Made by a program: the position numbers and the translations under genes
Assembly: GCF_020085105.1 (NCBI RefSeq)
Contig: NC_058045.1
Location: 21,651,333-21,715,332, forward strand
Reading direction: 5' to 3'
Source: Siniperca chuatsi
Lineage: Eukaryota; Chordata; Actinopteri; Centrarchiformes; Sinipercidae
Length of the DNA stretch: 64,000 bases
Notes under the pieces: model-generated
The model's database searches: none
Seen by the model: only the letters and a program-made list of their open reading frames with translations
What the model was told of the DNA's origin: nothing
Part shown: positions 1 to 13,446 of the stretch, piece by piece
How the letters are laid out: each line of letters starts with the position of its first letter
How positions within the stretch are numbered: position 1 is the stretch's first letter

Positions 1-354
1 TATTGCAATAATTGCAGTAATTGCATTGACGTGCACGGCTATTGGTCTCTGGACCGCCCTCACAGGGCTGCGTAAAAATAAGTTGTGTCTAAAAGCGTCC
101 ATACATTCATGTCATGGTTGAGCTTGGGGAGGAGGGGGAGGAAGGAGGTGTTCAGTACTGATGGATACTTATTTTTAATAGATTTGTCTTTGCCGTGAAA
201 GAAATTCAATTCTCCCTCAGAGTCGGATGACATATGATCATGCAAATGAATAGAGGGGGATAGACTAGCCTGCTCATCACAGATCCATGCTTATTGACTC
301 TGCCTCTCTTTTTTTAAATCTATATTGCATTACATTGGTGGAGGTATAACTCAC
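1..354 (-). other. 5' part of fgf6 intron 1 (no exon seen)
   Basis: This stretch follows the splice donor of fgf6 exon 1 on the minus strand (GTGAGT, read from plus 354 down to 349). The open frames here have no similarity to the FGF core, so exons 2 and 3 must lie to the left of the window. AT-rich non-coding DNA with no recognisable repeat. Confidence 0.75.
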
Positions 355-700
355 TGTACTGGTTTTCATTATGTGCACCGTTTATCCTGCCGTCGGGGAG
401 GATCTGAAGGTGAAACCCGATGCCCACGTTGCAGTAGAGCCTCCGCACTCTTTTAATGCCCAGCAGATAGTCACTCTCCCAGTTCAGCTCCGGTTTCTCC
501 CCGGAGATCCCCAGTACAGAGCGGGAGAGGAGGGTCTCCCATCTTTTCTCCAGTAAAGTTGCATTTGTCCTGCTGCTCGGTAAAGGGTACGCTGACACGA
601 TCCCCAGCAGAAAGCCCAGGAGAACCACCGCGGTCAGCGTCCAGTGCGGCGTGCCGGCCTCGCAGGACATACTGACGAGGAGCCTTTGCGCAACGGCCAT
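355..700 (-). CDS. fgf6: Fibroblast growth factor 6, exon 1 (partial gene)
   Basis: Secreted heparin-binding growth factor of the FGF4/FGF6 subfamily, which signals through FGF receptors and in vertebrates is linked to skeletal muscle. The exon encodes 115 codons plus one base, from ATG at 700 to a GTGAGT donor. A hydrophobic signal segment (LTAVVLLGFLLGIVSA, about residues 22-37) is followed by an N-glycosylation site (NAT, residue 46) and the start of the beta-trefoil core (YLLGIKRVRRLYCNVGIGFH, then LPDGRINGAH). The N-terminal MAVAQRLLVSMSCEAG and the NWESDYL block resemble FGF6 rather than FGF4. The exon breaks in phase 1 inside the serine codon after NQY, the usual FGF boundary. Exons 2 and 3 are outside the window. 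Whether it is the a or b teleost paralogue cannot be told from this exon. Confidence 0.93.
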
Positions 701-717
701 CCGGTTTACCTTCGGGC

Positions 718-749
718 CACGTGGTCAAAATTAATGACCCTAAAAATAC
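718..749 (-). promoter_or_regulatory. E-box and MEF2-like site just upstream of the fgf6 ATG
   Basis: A perfect palindromic E-box CACGTG lies at 718-723 and an A/T core resembling a MEF2 site (CTAAAAATAC, 740-749) lies about 20 bp further upstream. FGF6 is known as a muscle-expressed gene, so a MEF2/E-box pair is plausible. The transcription start is unknown and this may be in the 5' UTR; MEF2 agreement is one base short of consensus. Confidence 0.35.
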
Positions 750-940
750 CGCTCTTCTTGTTTTGCTTCCTTCGGCATGCTGGCTGAGGGTTATTTTTGG
801 AGCGCAGATCAGGGCTTTGGGCATGAAACGCAAGCCCCGGTGCAGAGGAGAGGAGACGGGAGAGTGCGCGGCAGAGCTGGAGGTGATGGTGATGGTGATG
901 TTGGTGGTGGTGATTACCATGTTTTGCAGCTCCTCCGCGC

Positions 941-1013
941 CTCTCTCTCTCTCACACACACACACACTCTCTCCTTCCTCTTCTCTCTCTTCCCCCTCTC
1001 TGTCTCCCTCTCG
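941..1013. repeat. CT/CA-rich low-complexity tract
   Basis: Runs of CTCT and CACACA alternate across this interval, about 250 bp upstream of the fgf6 start. Typical polypyrimidine microsatellite DNA; the long open frames across it on both strands are low-complexity artefacts. Confidence 0.8.
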
Positions 1014-4000
1014 GTAAGAGTTCAGAATAAATCCTCTACCACTCACCAAAAACCCTGTTTCAACCTTGCCAAGGCTATTGCATCCCTAGATGACATCATG
1101 CTGACTTCACCGCTGGGACAATACAAGGGTAGAGAGGGTGCTGACAGCAGGAAAAATACCAAGTCTTTGGAGAGTTGAGGGGAATAGCCTACTGTCACTG
1201 CTGGACTGGAAGGGAAGAAAGCTTATTGGTGGCGTTCAGTGGCCGTGGGACGCGATGTGGCAATCGGGCAGCTCCCAAATTGGGTCGGTGGTCATATGTC
1301 TGTCAGGCCGCTTCCTTATTTAGAAGGAAGGTGTAAAAACAGGCCCACTTGTCACCGGAGAGCAATGACAGGGCTCTTGTGGTCCCACTTCTTCTGCTGC
1401 GCCGTTCAAGAACTTTCCACAGAAAATCTGTGTTTTTCCGGGCCTAAAATGACATATCAGCTGGAGCAGAGAGCCAGCAGGGTGTCCACCGCCCCATCAG
1501 CCGCTAAGACCAGGGTTCAAGACCTCAGTGTCGGCCGGCATCCGCCCTGCTGAAGTGTCCGTGAGCAAGACAGGGGGCTCTACAACGCGGTTGGGTAACG
1601 GGAAGGACCAGACTGGCATTTTAATAAAGTATCACATTTTTATAAGAACACCATAACCCGTGCATTTCCCATGGTGCATTCGTGAGAGCTATGAGGAGCA
1701 AGCTGGAGAGGCCCGTCATGAAATGGCACACATTGTTAGCATGCCATTCCCTGCGACATGAAAGCCTATCGTCTTTTCCATGTAATAGATAATGCCAGCA
1801 GCAGCATGCCCATGCGTCAGTGAGGACAGTGCAGTTGCGCACCAGCAGTCTCTCTTGCACACATCAGTTCCCTACGATTTCCAAAGGATGGCACCATTTC
1901 CAAGTTCATTTTAACCACTCCTGTACAGCCTTTAATCTCAAGTATCTGTAGACCAAACTGCATAGAGATTTTTGGACATTTTACGCTACAAAATACTCAC
2001 TTAAAATGAACGATATTATCTAATTGCATTTAAGATTAAATTAACTCAAATAGTTAAACCAACTAAATGAATTGGCCCATATTGTGTTATATTTTCAGTT
2101 TAAATACTGTATGCAATGATGACCAATAATGTATCGTTTTTTTAATATTGAGAAGGAGAATGTGTTTTGTAAAATCACTCAAGGACAACATCTCATTAAC
2201 AATGCAGTTCTTTTATTTTGTATAAAATCTATTTGGTAACTGCATACTTATACACAATCTGATAGATGTATAATGAAAATGAAATACAACTTTTTGTTAT
2301 GACTGAAATCTTGTGACAAAAACTGATTTAAATAACCTGATCAATCACATCAGGACACAATAACTTCTGGCCTTAACATAGTCAGACCATCGGCACTTTT
2401 TGTCTGAAATTAAACAGGACATTTGGTTGAGAGTGATAGGGACTGAAAACAACTCCACCCATCCAGTTAAAGATATCTGTAATGTTTATCTGTTAAGTTT
2501 AACAATAAAACAGAACTCTGATAAGAAGAAACAAGTGGTTATATTAGACCCAGATAAAGCAGTATTGACAAAATTATGAGGTTTCTCATATATACCAGCT
2601 GCACCAGAAAAAACAAAGAAATATCAAAGAATCTCAGTTGTGTGATGTGAATAAAGTTTTCAGCTGATACAGGCTACATGGATAATGACCACAGGGGCAA
2701 ATTCTGATAGCTTTCAGTATTCTCAACTGCAGCTGCTTTGATGGTCAGCAGACATCAGCAATCGGCTCTGTGATGTTTACAAAGCTACGGGAGAAAAGTG
2801 GGTAATGATAAAATAAATTATAGCTTTGATGATGCTTCTATACCACATCTATACAAATAATTTATCTTTTTCACAGAAACAGCCATCACCCTTGCACCTA
2901 TGAAAGATGCCAAAGAGGCCAATAGTTTAATACGTGCTATTTTGTAATAGAGACATAAATAAATACATACAAAAAAAAATTGAAAAATGTACAGGCACTT
3001 GTAAAACAAATGTTTTTGACACTTCAGCTACTGCTAGACAATATTTTGCTGTGCATTTTGGGGCTAAAAGGATAATTCAGTTGCTTGAGTGTTCTACTCT
3101 GTAGTAGTGTCAACATGACAAACAAATCCTCTGCCGTTTTTACTTCTCCCATGCGGAGTGCACCTCAAGCAATAAGATCCTTCAGGACTATTTGTATCTG
3201 CTGAACCTAATTCATCACCCCTCGAGTAGGATCAGACAACCTGGATACAAAATGCACAAATGAACTCAGTTCAGGTTGCGTAAAAAGCACGGTGTTTACA
3301 CCAACTGGCCAATTTCAAAAGCTCAACTGAAGGCCACAATACATTGTAACATACAGCGTCATATGGGCCAGGCTAAAGTCAATACAGTTTATCATAACCA
3401 ATGAGAAAAAACTGCACACACTCAAGTCATCACTTTTCATTAGCCTTACACTTAAATATTACTCATGCTTGTCACTCTGTCCTCCATGTTATGTATACAA
3501 ACATACACACAGACGCGCGCACACACACACACCTAAACACAGCTCGTCCTTCAACCCACCAATATACAGTGCCTACTCTCGCATCATTTTCAGTAACCAA
3601 ATATTTCCATTTACTGCATTCCTTTTTTTTTTTTTTTTTGGTCTTTCAGGAATGGGTGCTATGAAGTGGGCTTCCATCAGACATCCCCCTACATGTTTAC
3701 ATACAGCGTTACATAACAAGCCCATCTGGATGTCCTAGATTGTCATTTGAGAATACAGTAAAAGATGAAGGTTTAGGCAGCAGGGAAAGTGTTTTATCAG
3801 TGGCATAAAGACAGGATGGGATACTAAAACAAGGTACTAACCTGAGACGACTGTCCTGATCAGAAGCATAGTTGGGCAGGATGGCAGTCCACTAGACTAG
3901 ACTACTACTCCTAATTATCTAGGCAAAGGACGTTTGATGCAATATTTCCAGTTCCAGTAAACAGCTCTATTATCCAGTCAATAACCTTACCTCAACAGGT

Positions 4001-4119
4001 TGCATAACAAAATTCCCATAGGGATATACAGTAAATTTGTATATAAAATATTTACAGTAAAACTCTTCATTAATTAATAGGCGACACTAGATTGGGGGCT
4101 GCATTTTTAGTACTCCATC
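1014..4119. other. fgf6 upstream region, then probable slc45a3 3' UTR
   Basis: No coding exon is recognisable. On the minus strand, downstream of the slc45a3 stop at 5269, the first poly(A)-type signals are ATTAAA (plus TTTAAT, 2926-2931) and AATAAA (plus TTTATT, 2212-2217), so the slc45a3 transcript could run 2.3-3 kb past its stop. The 1014-2200 part would then be the fgf6 upstream region. A short CA run lies near 3520 and a T18 run near 3624. Confidence 0.4.
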
Positions 4120-4445
4120 AATTTTACACATATAGGCCAGTTTACTCGTCATGGAGTAGCTCAGCTAGCAAAAGCTGTTATGTAATGTCCTCTGTAGCTC
4201 TGGAGGAGCTTTGTCAAGTTGGACAAAATAACCCTGATGATCTCATCGTGACGTCATGAGGGTCATCTTGAGTTAGGCTTGAGACTTCAAATATTTGAAA
4301 GAAAAACTGCGTTACAAACTGAGGGCATGGAGTTTTAAAGATGATGGCACTTAACAGGTAGGGAAGGTCTACAGACAGATGATGAGTTGTATTATGGGAA
4401 ATGTAGGATCCAGCGTTTTTTACAAGCTTGTAGGGACTAAAAGAC
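4120..4445 (+). repeat. Dispersed repeat, copy A (second copy at 61980-62235)
   Basis: Shares an ordered series of blocks with 61980-62235 in the same orientation: ACTCCA…TTTACACATA, a GGAGTAGCTCAGCTAGCAAAAG-like block, TGGCTCTGGAGG-like, AAATAACCCTGATGAT, GAGGGCAT, TTAACAGG.AGGGA.GGTCTA and GTAGGATCC. This is a diverged interspersed repeat, not coding. It falls in the proposed slc45a3 3' UTR. The family is not recognised. Confidence 0.6.
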
Positions 4446-5268
4446 AAAGATATTTTGACCATCTCTTGCAAGTCCCTTAACTTTATGGAGTTGCAATAGT
4501 AAATCAATCTGTACCCCTTTAAGTGTGTTTTTCATCCTGGATGGACAGGTCCAATGGTCCCACATGTAATTCTATTTTCTGAACGAGTAGAAACAATGCA
4601 TTAATCTATCCATTCTGCCATTGTGAAAAAAGACAGGCCTGTCTCAATAAGATGATGACCAGTCTCCAGACTGACTTAGTGATGCTGCAGATGAGTCTGT
4701 AAAAGCCAATTCTGTGTTTGAGCACAAAACAGGCTGTACTTTTAAAAATTGTGGATAGCTCAGGATAAGACCATAAAAAAACATTTTAAAAAGCGGTTAG
4801 TAGCTGTGTATCTGAGGTTGAGTTCTACAGTAAATCTTTTGTTTGTGGTACCTGAGGAAAAAGACGATGGACAGAAAAGATGTCACAACAAAGGGTTTTG
4901 AGAACAATTTCTATAGAATTCAATTAGATTCAGTACAGAGAGTACCACACCTGACTGGAGCATACAGTCACGTGTGGTACTCTTCAGGTGGCAGGTAACA
5001 ATCCTTGCCCCAACACGGAAACTGCACATCATTGGCAGATAACACATCTCTTGTGACATTTTCTTTCGTTAGCCACTTTCTCTCATTACCTGCCGCACAC
5101 TGACAGACACACACTTCCCCAACGCAGAACTTTTGTAAAAGCAAATACACGGTACTAGAGCAAGGCATTCTGGAAACAGTAGTGCATTGTTGAGGTCCAC
5201 CCATGGAACCTGAATGACTGATTGATTATTTGCGATTCCATCATTCCCACATCTTTTGCATTTAAGTC

Positions 5269-8200
5269 TCAGCTTTTGAGATCCTTTTGGTCAAAGATGA
5301 TTTGATTGGCCAAGTAGATGGCGACAGCACCGAAGATGGCAGAGAAGGCGATATAGGCAGTGACGGACTGTGCGAACTGAACGATCATGCCCATGAAGAG
5401 GGTGGGGAAAACCTGAGAGAGGAGGAAGGTGCTGTCTAAGATGGCGAAGTCCAAACCCACACCACGTTTCTCATATCCTGACTCGGCCTCCTCCTGTTCG
5501 GTGCCACCGGAGCTGGGAGATGAGCCGTTCTGGCTGTGTGGACTGGGGTAGTACTCAAAACTGTCCTGGCTGAAGAAGGCATTCCCGTAGGGAGTCCCTG
5601 TTTTGTGGTTCAGTCCGCCCTCCTCTTCCACAGGAGTCAAATACATAGAGTCCCGCTTGGTTGCAATACCATTTTTATGCATGCTTTTGGTTTTCCTTTT
5701 TGGCATATAGACCTGAAATGAGACAAGAAAAGAGTCAACTTATCAATCATATAGATTTTGTCAACATACTACCCGTGTGTATAAAGCTATTAGATGTTTA
5801 CTTACCTCTTTCTCCTTGTGGTAGTGGCAGGTGAGTGTGTAGGGCAGAGTCTGCAGTGTGGCGTACGCATAGCCAGTGAGGGCCGCCATTACAGTGACCA
5901 AGACCACACTTTTGGACAGGCAAATGACCAAAGCAGAGACTGTGAAGCTCACCATACTGCTCAGGTAGACCCACCGTGAGCCAAAATGGCGAACCAAACG
6001 ACTCATGACCAGGGAGAAGAAGGTTGAGGTAGCACACTGCAGGAACAGGCCCAGACTGCCCATACGGATACCTGAAAGAAAAATGTAACTTGTATCACAA
6101 CCAGCCAAGCCCATAAAACTCATAGCTTCTCTCCGACATCCGCTGTAGGAGACCCAGCTGTAGTGATGACTGCCTTGTTACGTTGTCCTATTTTGTTGTG
6201 GGTACAGTCTGACATCTGCATCAGCTCTAATCATTTCCTTCTATGGCCCCATCTAGTGAAAGATGCACAGCATGCTTGACCACTGCCAACCCCATGTTAA
6301 CTTTAAACTGTGATGCTCTTTTGAAAAGCTCTTTGGATGAGCCAGAAACCCTACTGTTTGCTTAAGCTCATAAACACACAGACACACATCCGGGTGGGGA
6401 GACATTCACAGAGCTCTGTGGCACGGACACACTGTTTGGGGTGGCTGACTTGGACCATCACAGACAGCATTAACCTTAGATAAATCCTTGAAACACACCC
6501 AGGCCGGTCCTTGTTTAGTGAAGCAATGTGCCTCCTTCCCTGAGTCTGGCTCAGTGAGCCAGCCAGGAAACAAGCATTTGGTCTCAACAACTGATATAGT
6601 TTGATAGGGTTGAACGATATGTAAAAAAAAAAAAAAAAAGAAAAATCATATTGCGAATATTTTGACTGATATTGCAATATGAGTCACGATTTTAGTGGGG
6701 AATGGTAATTTTTGCATTTCATTTTCACAGAAAAAAATAAAATAAAAATGATGATGTGATTTTTGTTGGGGTCTGTACCAAACAAGCATATTTGCTTATG
6801 TCTAGAGCATATGATTTGTAGGCCGGGGCATCTCTGTAGCACCACAGTGCTTCATTTATAAATCGTATGTTGTGACACATTTTACCTTTGCAGCTCCTGC
6901 GACTGTGGATATTGCATATGGCCATATTGCGATTCCGCTAATATTTTGATCAATTGTTCAGCCCTACTAACCGAGGAGGAATTTTAAGTTCAAACAACAG
7001 TTAGAGTTGCCGACTCCTTAGCAGAATTAGATTCATTTATGTTGCCTGCTGCATGGCATCAAAAGGTTTTTTAATTCCCAAATAAATACACTAACAGTCA
7101 GTCTAAAACTGATTTCTATCTTTTGACAGAATCAATGCAACATTTTTCGCACAGAGAGCCCCAGCAAGCGTTTCTGCCAGAAAGCCTTGAAGGCAAACTT
7201 CTCCCACGTTTTCAGTAATGACATAATTTTTTATAAATTGCAGTCAACATGGGATTTTGTTCACTGTGGGAAATTTGTTCCATTTTTAATAATGTTACCC
7301 ATAAATCCACATTTATTTGACCCCCTAATTAAGTTTTAAAATATGAGTACTATAACCCATGGAAGCTGGACTGACTACAAATCTGGACTGTTATTTATTT
7401 CAGTCTGCATTCACCCTGATCTCTCAGCTTGCTCTGAGTGAACAGTGTGGGTCAGAAGTTCAGAGCAGAGAATCACTTATATGAAAGCAGTGCGTGGATC
7501 ATATTACTCCTGGAAAGCAAAGCTGCCGAGCCCACTTTACAAACAAAACACAAGCTAATGAGGACCGAAATTCAAGCCCTCAGAGATATGGGACAGAGCC
7601 AGAATGCAACTGAATCTGTGCACAGGAGAACTGCTGCATTTTGCAGTTTCTGTAGTGTTACAAGCTGATCTAAGTAACAGATAACTACTTTGCATTGCAA
7701 CCCTTCCCACTAGGAAGGATGATCACAAAAAGAATAGCAGTTTCTGTTAAATAAAATTAAGTAAAAAAAGTCCATGTGACTACAGACAAAGCAAATAACC
7801 TCCCTGCAGAATAACATCTGCAAGCTGACTGATGTGGTTTAATAACATCCGCTGTGTTTCAGATTAAAAAAACGTGGCCCAGACAGACCTCAAAATTGTG
7901 TGTTTTGGCCGTTTACCTGACTTGAATGAACATGTTCTTTGTGTGCTGATTCCTTGACATTAATTCTTTGTGAGTGTGACATTCCTTGTGGTCCAGCAAG
8001 CACAGGGAGTAGAGACAGAGGAAAAGTAAACAAAAGGTAGGGAGGGAGATAGAGGTGGGGAAAGAGGGAGAAGAAAAGAATATGGATGGATAGATGAAAA
8101 TGTCAAAAGAGCAAAAGAGGGAGAATGGTGAGAGAGAGAACAGTTGAGACCTTGCCTGTAGACCGTCTAAAGGTTATATTAAGGTGGAATCATACAGCTA

Positions 8201-11200
8201 AGCATTTGCATAGCAGCAGAAAATAGTCATACAACTGTCTAGCAGGATTAGCGACAATGCTGTGATTTACAGAGCAGGAACAGGAAAGGATAAAGGATAA
8301 ATGTGTGTATTTGTTTACAATTTCTAAAGTCATGGGGTGGAAAGTAATACCTGAAATGCCTTGGATTGGCTTGACTTGGCTTAAGCATACTTACCCAAAG
8401 GATTTGTTACTTGTTCAGTGGAATAACTACACAAAACGTTCATTATCTTATGTAAAGTCTTGTGTCTAAAGTGTCTATGTGAATGGCTGGTCTTTCCTCT
8501 ATATGTCCTATACCTTGACAGGAGCCAAAATGAAGGCAGCAGGAAGGCATGTAGGCATGCAGGAACACAGGCTCTGTCTCTGTCTTCCACCTGTGCCTGA
8601 GGAATGTGAGTGCATCCTACCCAGCTGTGACAGAGCAGACAGGATGGACCCTAAGCCAGTTTATGGCGACAGGTGGTGGAGGTAAAGCCATGTCTCGAGT
8701 CTCACTAGCGCAATGGAAGTTTGTTTCATAACACGCTATAAAGGGAATGAAGATTTTTCAACTTCCGTAGGGGGGGTTAATGAAGGCACCAACTCATAAT
8801 ATCTAGTGTGTATACCACAATGAGCTACTTACACATTTAGAGAGATATCATTTGAAAACAAAAGAAATAACCTCACATAACACAGAAATCTTCAAGATAC
8901 TGTATAAAGAGGAAATCTGACCTTCATCGTATCTTTGCCTGGACACACTTCCTGGTAATGCACTGGGCACGCCCTCATAGAGGCCTTCCCCCACAAAGTC
9001 TGTGTAGAAAAGCATAAAAGACATGACAGCCATCCAGCTGCAGAGCTGAGCCACACACAGCTGCCTCATCACCCGTGGGACATGGCAGTAGCTCCTGTAG
9101 ATTGCTGGGGTCATGGACCAGCATGTTCTCAGCAGGCACAGCAGGGGTCCAGACTTCAGCAGCCTTAGCTTGCACTTCAGCAGGTAGCAGCATGAGCGCG
9201 GCATACCGCATCGACCGGCCTCAATCGCACCAGCCCCAGACTCCAGTAAAGATCCAGAACCCACCAAGCCACTGCTGGCACACGAGGGTTCCTCAGACAC
9301 CTTCATGGTGATGAGCACACTGGAGATGAAGATGAGGATGAGAAGGGAGAAGAGACACTCGGCCTGGCCTCCTAGGTAAACAGAGAGCAGGCCACGGCTC
9401 CAGTCCAGCGCAGGTAGCAAATAACCCACACAGCCTCCCAAGCTGACCATGAAGGAGAACATGGCAAAGGCTTGACCGCAGTCCTCCTCGTCCCGATACA
9501 GGTCCGACAAAAGAGCCTCCAGTGGTGTGAAGCACACTTGTCCACAAAAGTCAAGGAGCCCAACCCCAAAGATAAGGAAGCCCACCTGTAGCAAAGCAAC
9601 AAACATATTAAGGAAAGTTACATTTTAAACTTCATAAAAGGTGTGAATCATAACCATGGTACAACACAAGTTTCTTGTCTTGTGTGCTTTGTAGACAAAT
9701 AAACAGGTATCCTACCTGGAGGGTGCGTCCACCCCACGCAAGGCGTGCGGCCAGTACATCAGCATGGGGAATGATGAAAAGCGCCACAAGGACTCCCAAA
9801 GACAGCAGCCAGATGAAAGGCCGTCGTCTGCCATAACTGCTGTTGCAGTGGTCACTGGCTGAGCCAATCAGAGGAATGAACAGAAGGCCAAGCACTGGAC
9901 CAATACCTGTGGACAGAACCAGGGATACACAGAAGAAGTCAGAGACAACACTAACAAACCATAGAATATGTAGAGGACAAACAGCTAAGATACAGAGGAT
10001 GTGGCAAAAGTACAAAGAAATTCAGACAACGTTATGTGTGCACAACATGAATTTACAAATGTTTGAAACAGACTGCATAAGAGGAACATGGTATTTTCCT
10101 ACCAAAAAAAAAAAAACCCCACTGAAATCCTTAAAATCAGAGCTTTTCACAATATCCCACGCCAAAAACACACGTGTCTATAAAATCTCTGTTCAGCTTA
10201 AGCTTCAGCTTACAACAGCTACTGTGACTGGTTGACAGGTGTTTCGGTTATTTTTCAGCCTGCTTCCTACCGGTCCTGTCAAGTCCTGCTTGCTGCCCCA
10301 CCAGGGGGTGAACTGCATGTCTCCTTCTGCCATCATCACTGACTGCTGGTGATGGTTCCTACAGATGGCCTGCTGCCTGAAGGTAACCCACCCTCAGTTC
10401 ATCCTCCACATGTGGTCGGGTCTAGCTAATTAGAACACACCATGTTCGCATAGGGACACACACAAAATCTAAAATGACCTAATTCTGGGGCTACAGTTTG
10501 ACATTTAAAAGGGTATCCTGTGGAGTTTTCATTATAGACAAGCACACTTTTGTTTACATTCAATGTTTCTCATCAAAAGACACTTTGTGTACGTCCATAT
10601 TGTGAATTCATGAATGTCCTCATGCACATGCTTATAAAACATAAAATACAAACAATAAGGCGACCTGCTCATCAAAACATTGCTCTACAGCACAACTAGG
10701 GTTCAAAACCTCAACATCAAAGAAGCATGACTGGAATACACAACTTTACCAAGATCATTTGTCTACAGTTTAACAAGAAACTGAAACATAGAGAAAGGAA
10801 TACAACATATGGGTTTTTTGGTGTCTGAAGAGTACTCTGAAACCCCTGAAGAAGCAGAAAGACTGCCAAAGACTGGCAGGCAGGTAAGCAGGGAAATAGA
10901 CGAGCACAGACAAAGAGACAGGCAGGCAATTTGAGACAGACAAGTCGACTGCAGCCAGCCAGTCAGCACCTCCACCACATTTCTTCTTGCTGTGGAGGCC
11001 CATCATAACAATCCTCATCATCTACAGCTGTAAGACTTACTGTCTCACATACACTCTCCCCACTCAGTAGCTGCTCACTATTCCCTGCAATATACTATAT
11101 ATCTCGCTCTCACTCACATACACCAAAGCATGCTTTCCAGCTTCTGAATACGATGCAAGCTGCTTTCCAGCTCTGTTTACGCACACATTTATCAGTGTGG

Positions 11201-11714
11201 TGTCTAACCTAACCCACACACAACACATATGATCCTACCCAATATAAAACGTGTTACATTCCACCATGTGCTTTGTTACTTCAATACACACCTAAATATG
11301 CTTAAAATAACACAAGTAATGAACACCTCGGCACTAACAGAGAGGAAACTAGAGAAAGAGAGTAACAACTGGCGGATAAAGCAGCAAACAAATGGCTATT
11401 AGATAAAGTAGAGAGCAGCCATCTGTGAACCTGACACTACCGCTTGGGGAAATTAGCTTTATAACCCTCCCCAGACACAATATCTATCTTCAGTCAAACA
11501 CTCAGGCACTCCATTATAATACAGGGGATGAGAATTTGGTTGAGTGCCATTTCCATATTGGCTGACAGTGTAGGCTGTTCTACGATTAAATCATTTTTTT
11601 TCATATTACCAGCAGCTGTTAGAGAAATGGAAGAGCAGAAGTGTATTGTTTAAACTTTATACTTGAGTAGTCACTTCTGTCATCCACACAGAGCCTTTTG
11701 ATTTGGTGGAATTG

Positions 11715-11766
<52 letters not shown>

Positions 11767-13405
11767 ATCTGTAAAGTCACAAGACAATGTCTCAAAGAGA
11801 TGTCTTTAATGAAGACCATGTGAATGCCATTTGGGCTGACAGGATAATGCAGCTATTCACATCACTTACAAGTAAACTGAGTTACAGTGTGCAAATATAT
11901 ATGGGTGATGCTACATGTACACCACTAATGCCACTAATTTGTGAGCACCAAGATGACTGACCTCTTTCAAAAAACAAACCTGTCTGTCTTAATGTTTGCA
12001 TTAGGAAGCATTCCAAATATTATTATTCCAATATTCCAATTTGAGTACATTCTTACAGACTATTGTTAGACTGAAAGGTATGAGGAAACTGAAGCCACAA
12101 ATACACAACCAGAGGCAAAACTGAATTATACATTAGCCAGACATAATGGTGCGGTCATCAGCTGCACATTCTCTAGAGTGTTTGTGGCGTTGCACAAGGC
12201 AGTGCACTGCACAGAGCACAATGAGCTACTTCTCATGGCTCTTCCCAGAATTCCTGGATATGATGGTGCACTTAATTGTAAGAAATGATATCAGTAAAAT
12301 GTTTTGTATCTTGTATGTTAAAAGTGAAAGATAATACGCATTAACCACCCTACATTGGAGGGTTACAATGTTCTGCTTGTATTGAGACCGTCACTGATTC
12401 ACAGTATGCTTTTTGAGGCTGTAGTTTGGGGAGTGTTGGATTGCAACATATTGTATTGTATTTTTTCAAACATAAAAAAATAAACTACAATAAAGTGCAA
12501 AATGACACAACCACCACAAACGTCAGCCTCCAAAATGACCATATAGTTAGTGATAAATGCTTCTCTTGCACCATCTCAACTAAACTGGTATATTATGAGC
12601 TTGTAGTATTTGTTGCAAAGCTGGATTGTATTGTAGTGGTATGTGTGGTATCATTGTTTTAAATGCTTAAATTGTGTCCACCATCTGTATTTGTCTTCAA
12701 CGGGTGTCTTTCAATTTTACTTCAAACTTGCTTCTGGTTGTAATCCTGTTTCTTTGGTTCAGCAGCAGTCTGACACTACAACAGTTTAAAACTTTGAAGT
12801 TAAGCGATTGTGAGATTATGCTGGGGAAAATGTTTAAACCGTTTCCCTAAGGACAAAACAGAAGACGAGCTTTCTGGATTCACACACATACATACATTTC
12901 TTTTAAACTTTTGTTTTGCAGTTGAATCAATGTTTACCCTCCAGGTGGATTGTCCACATCTTATAAATACTTTCAAATGGCAAAAATAATGTTTTGTATT
13001 TTCCAGCTGATTGTTCCCTGTGCTTTTCAGTGGCATGTGCAACCCTATCTTAAGTGTAATACCAGAGGAAGGCAGACTTAGTGGCTCATCCTTTTTACCT
13101 CCTGCACTTTTTACCAAGGAGTGGTGGTGTTTAACAACAGGGTTACATGCCTCTAAAGTGCTGCTATAGAGAAAACTGCTTTTGAATTTCAGTGTCTGGC
13201 TGTCCAAATCCATTTTCTGCCACTTCTATACAAAATAGTATGAGACTACAAAAAAGACTATAGAAAACCATAGAAACGCTTTGATACAGGGTAGAGCTAA
13301 TCAGCTGTCACGCATTGTGCTCTGTGCAGCTGTACAGTGTAGGACAATACAAATATTTGTATGTATGTATGTATGTATGTATGTATGTATGTATGTATGT
13401 ATGTA

Positions 13406-13446
<41 letters not shown>

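Noticed and set aside
471..1049. 192-codon minus-strand frame over fgf6 exon 1
   Set aside because: It overlaps the fgf6 coding frame out of phase and its upstream half is the CT/CA repeat and GAGGAG low-complexity DNA.
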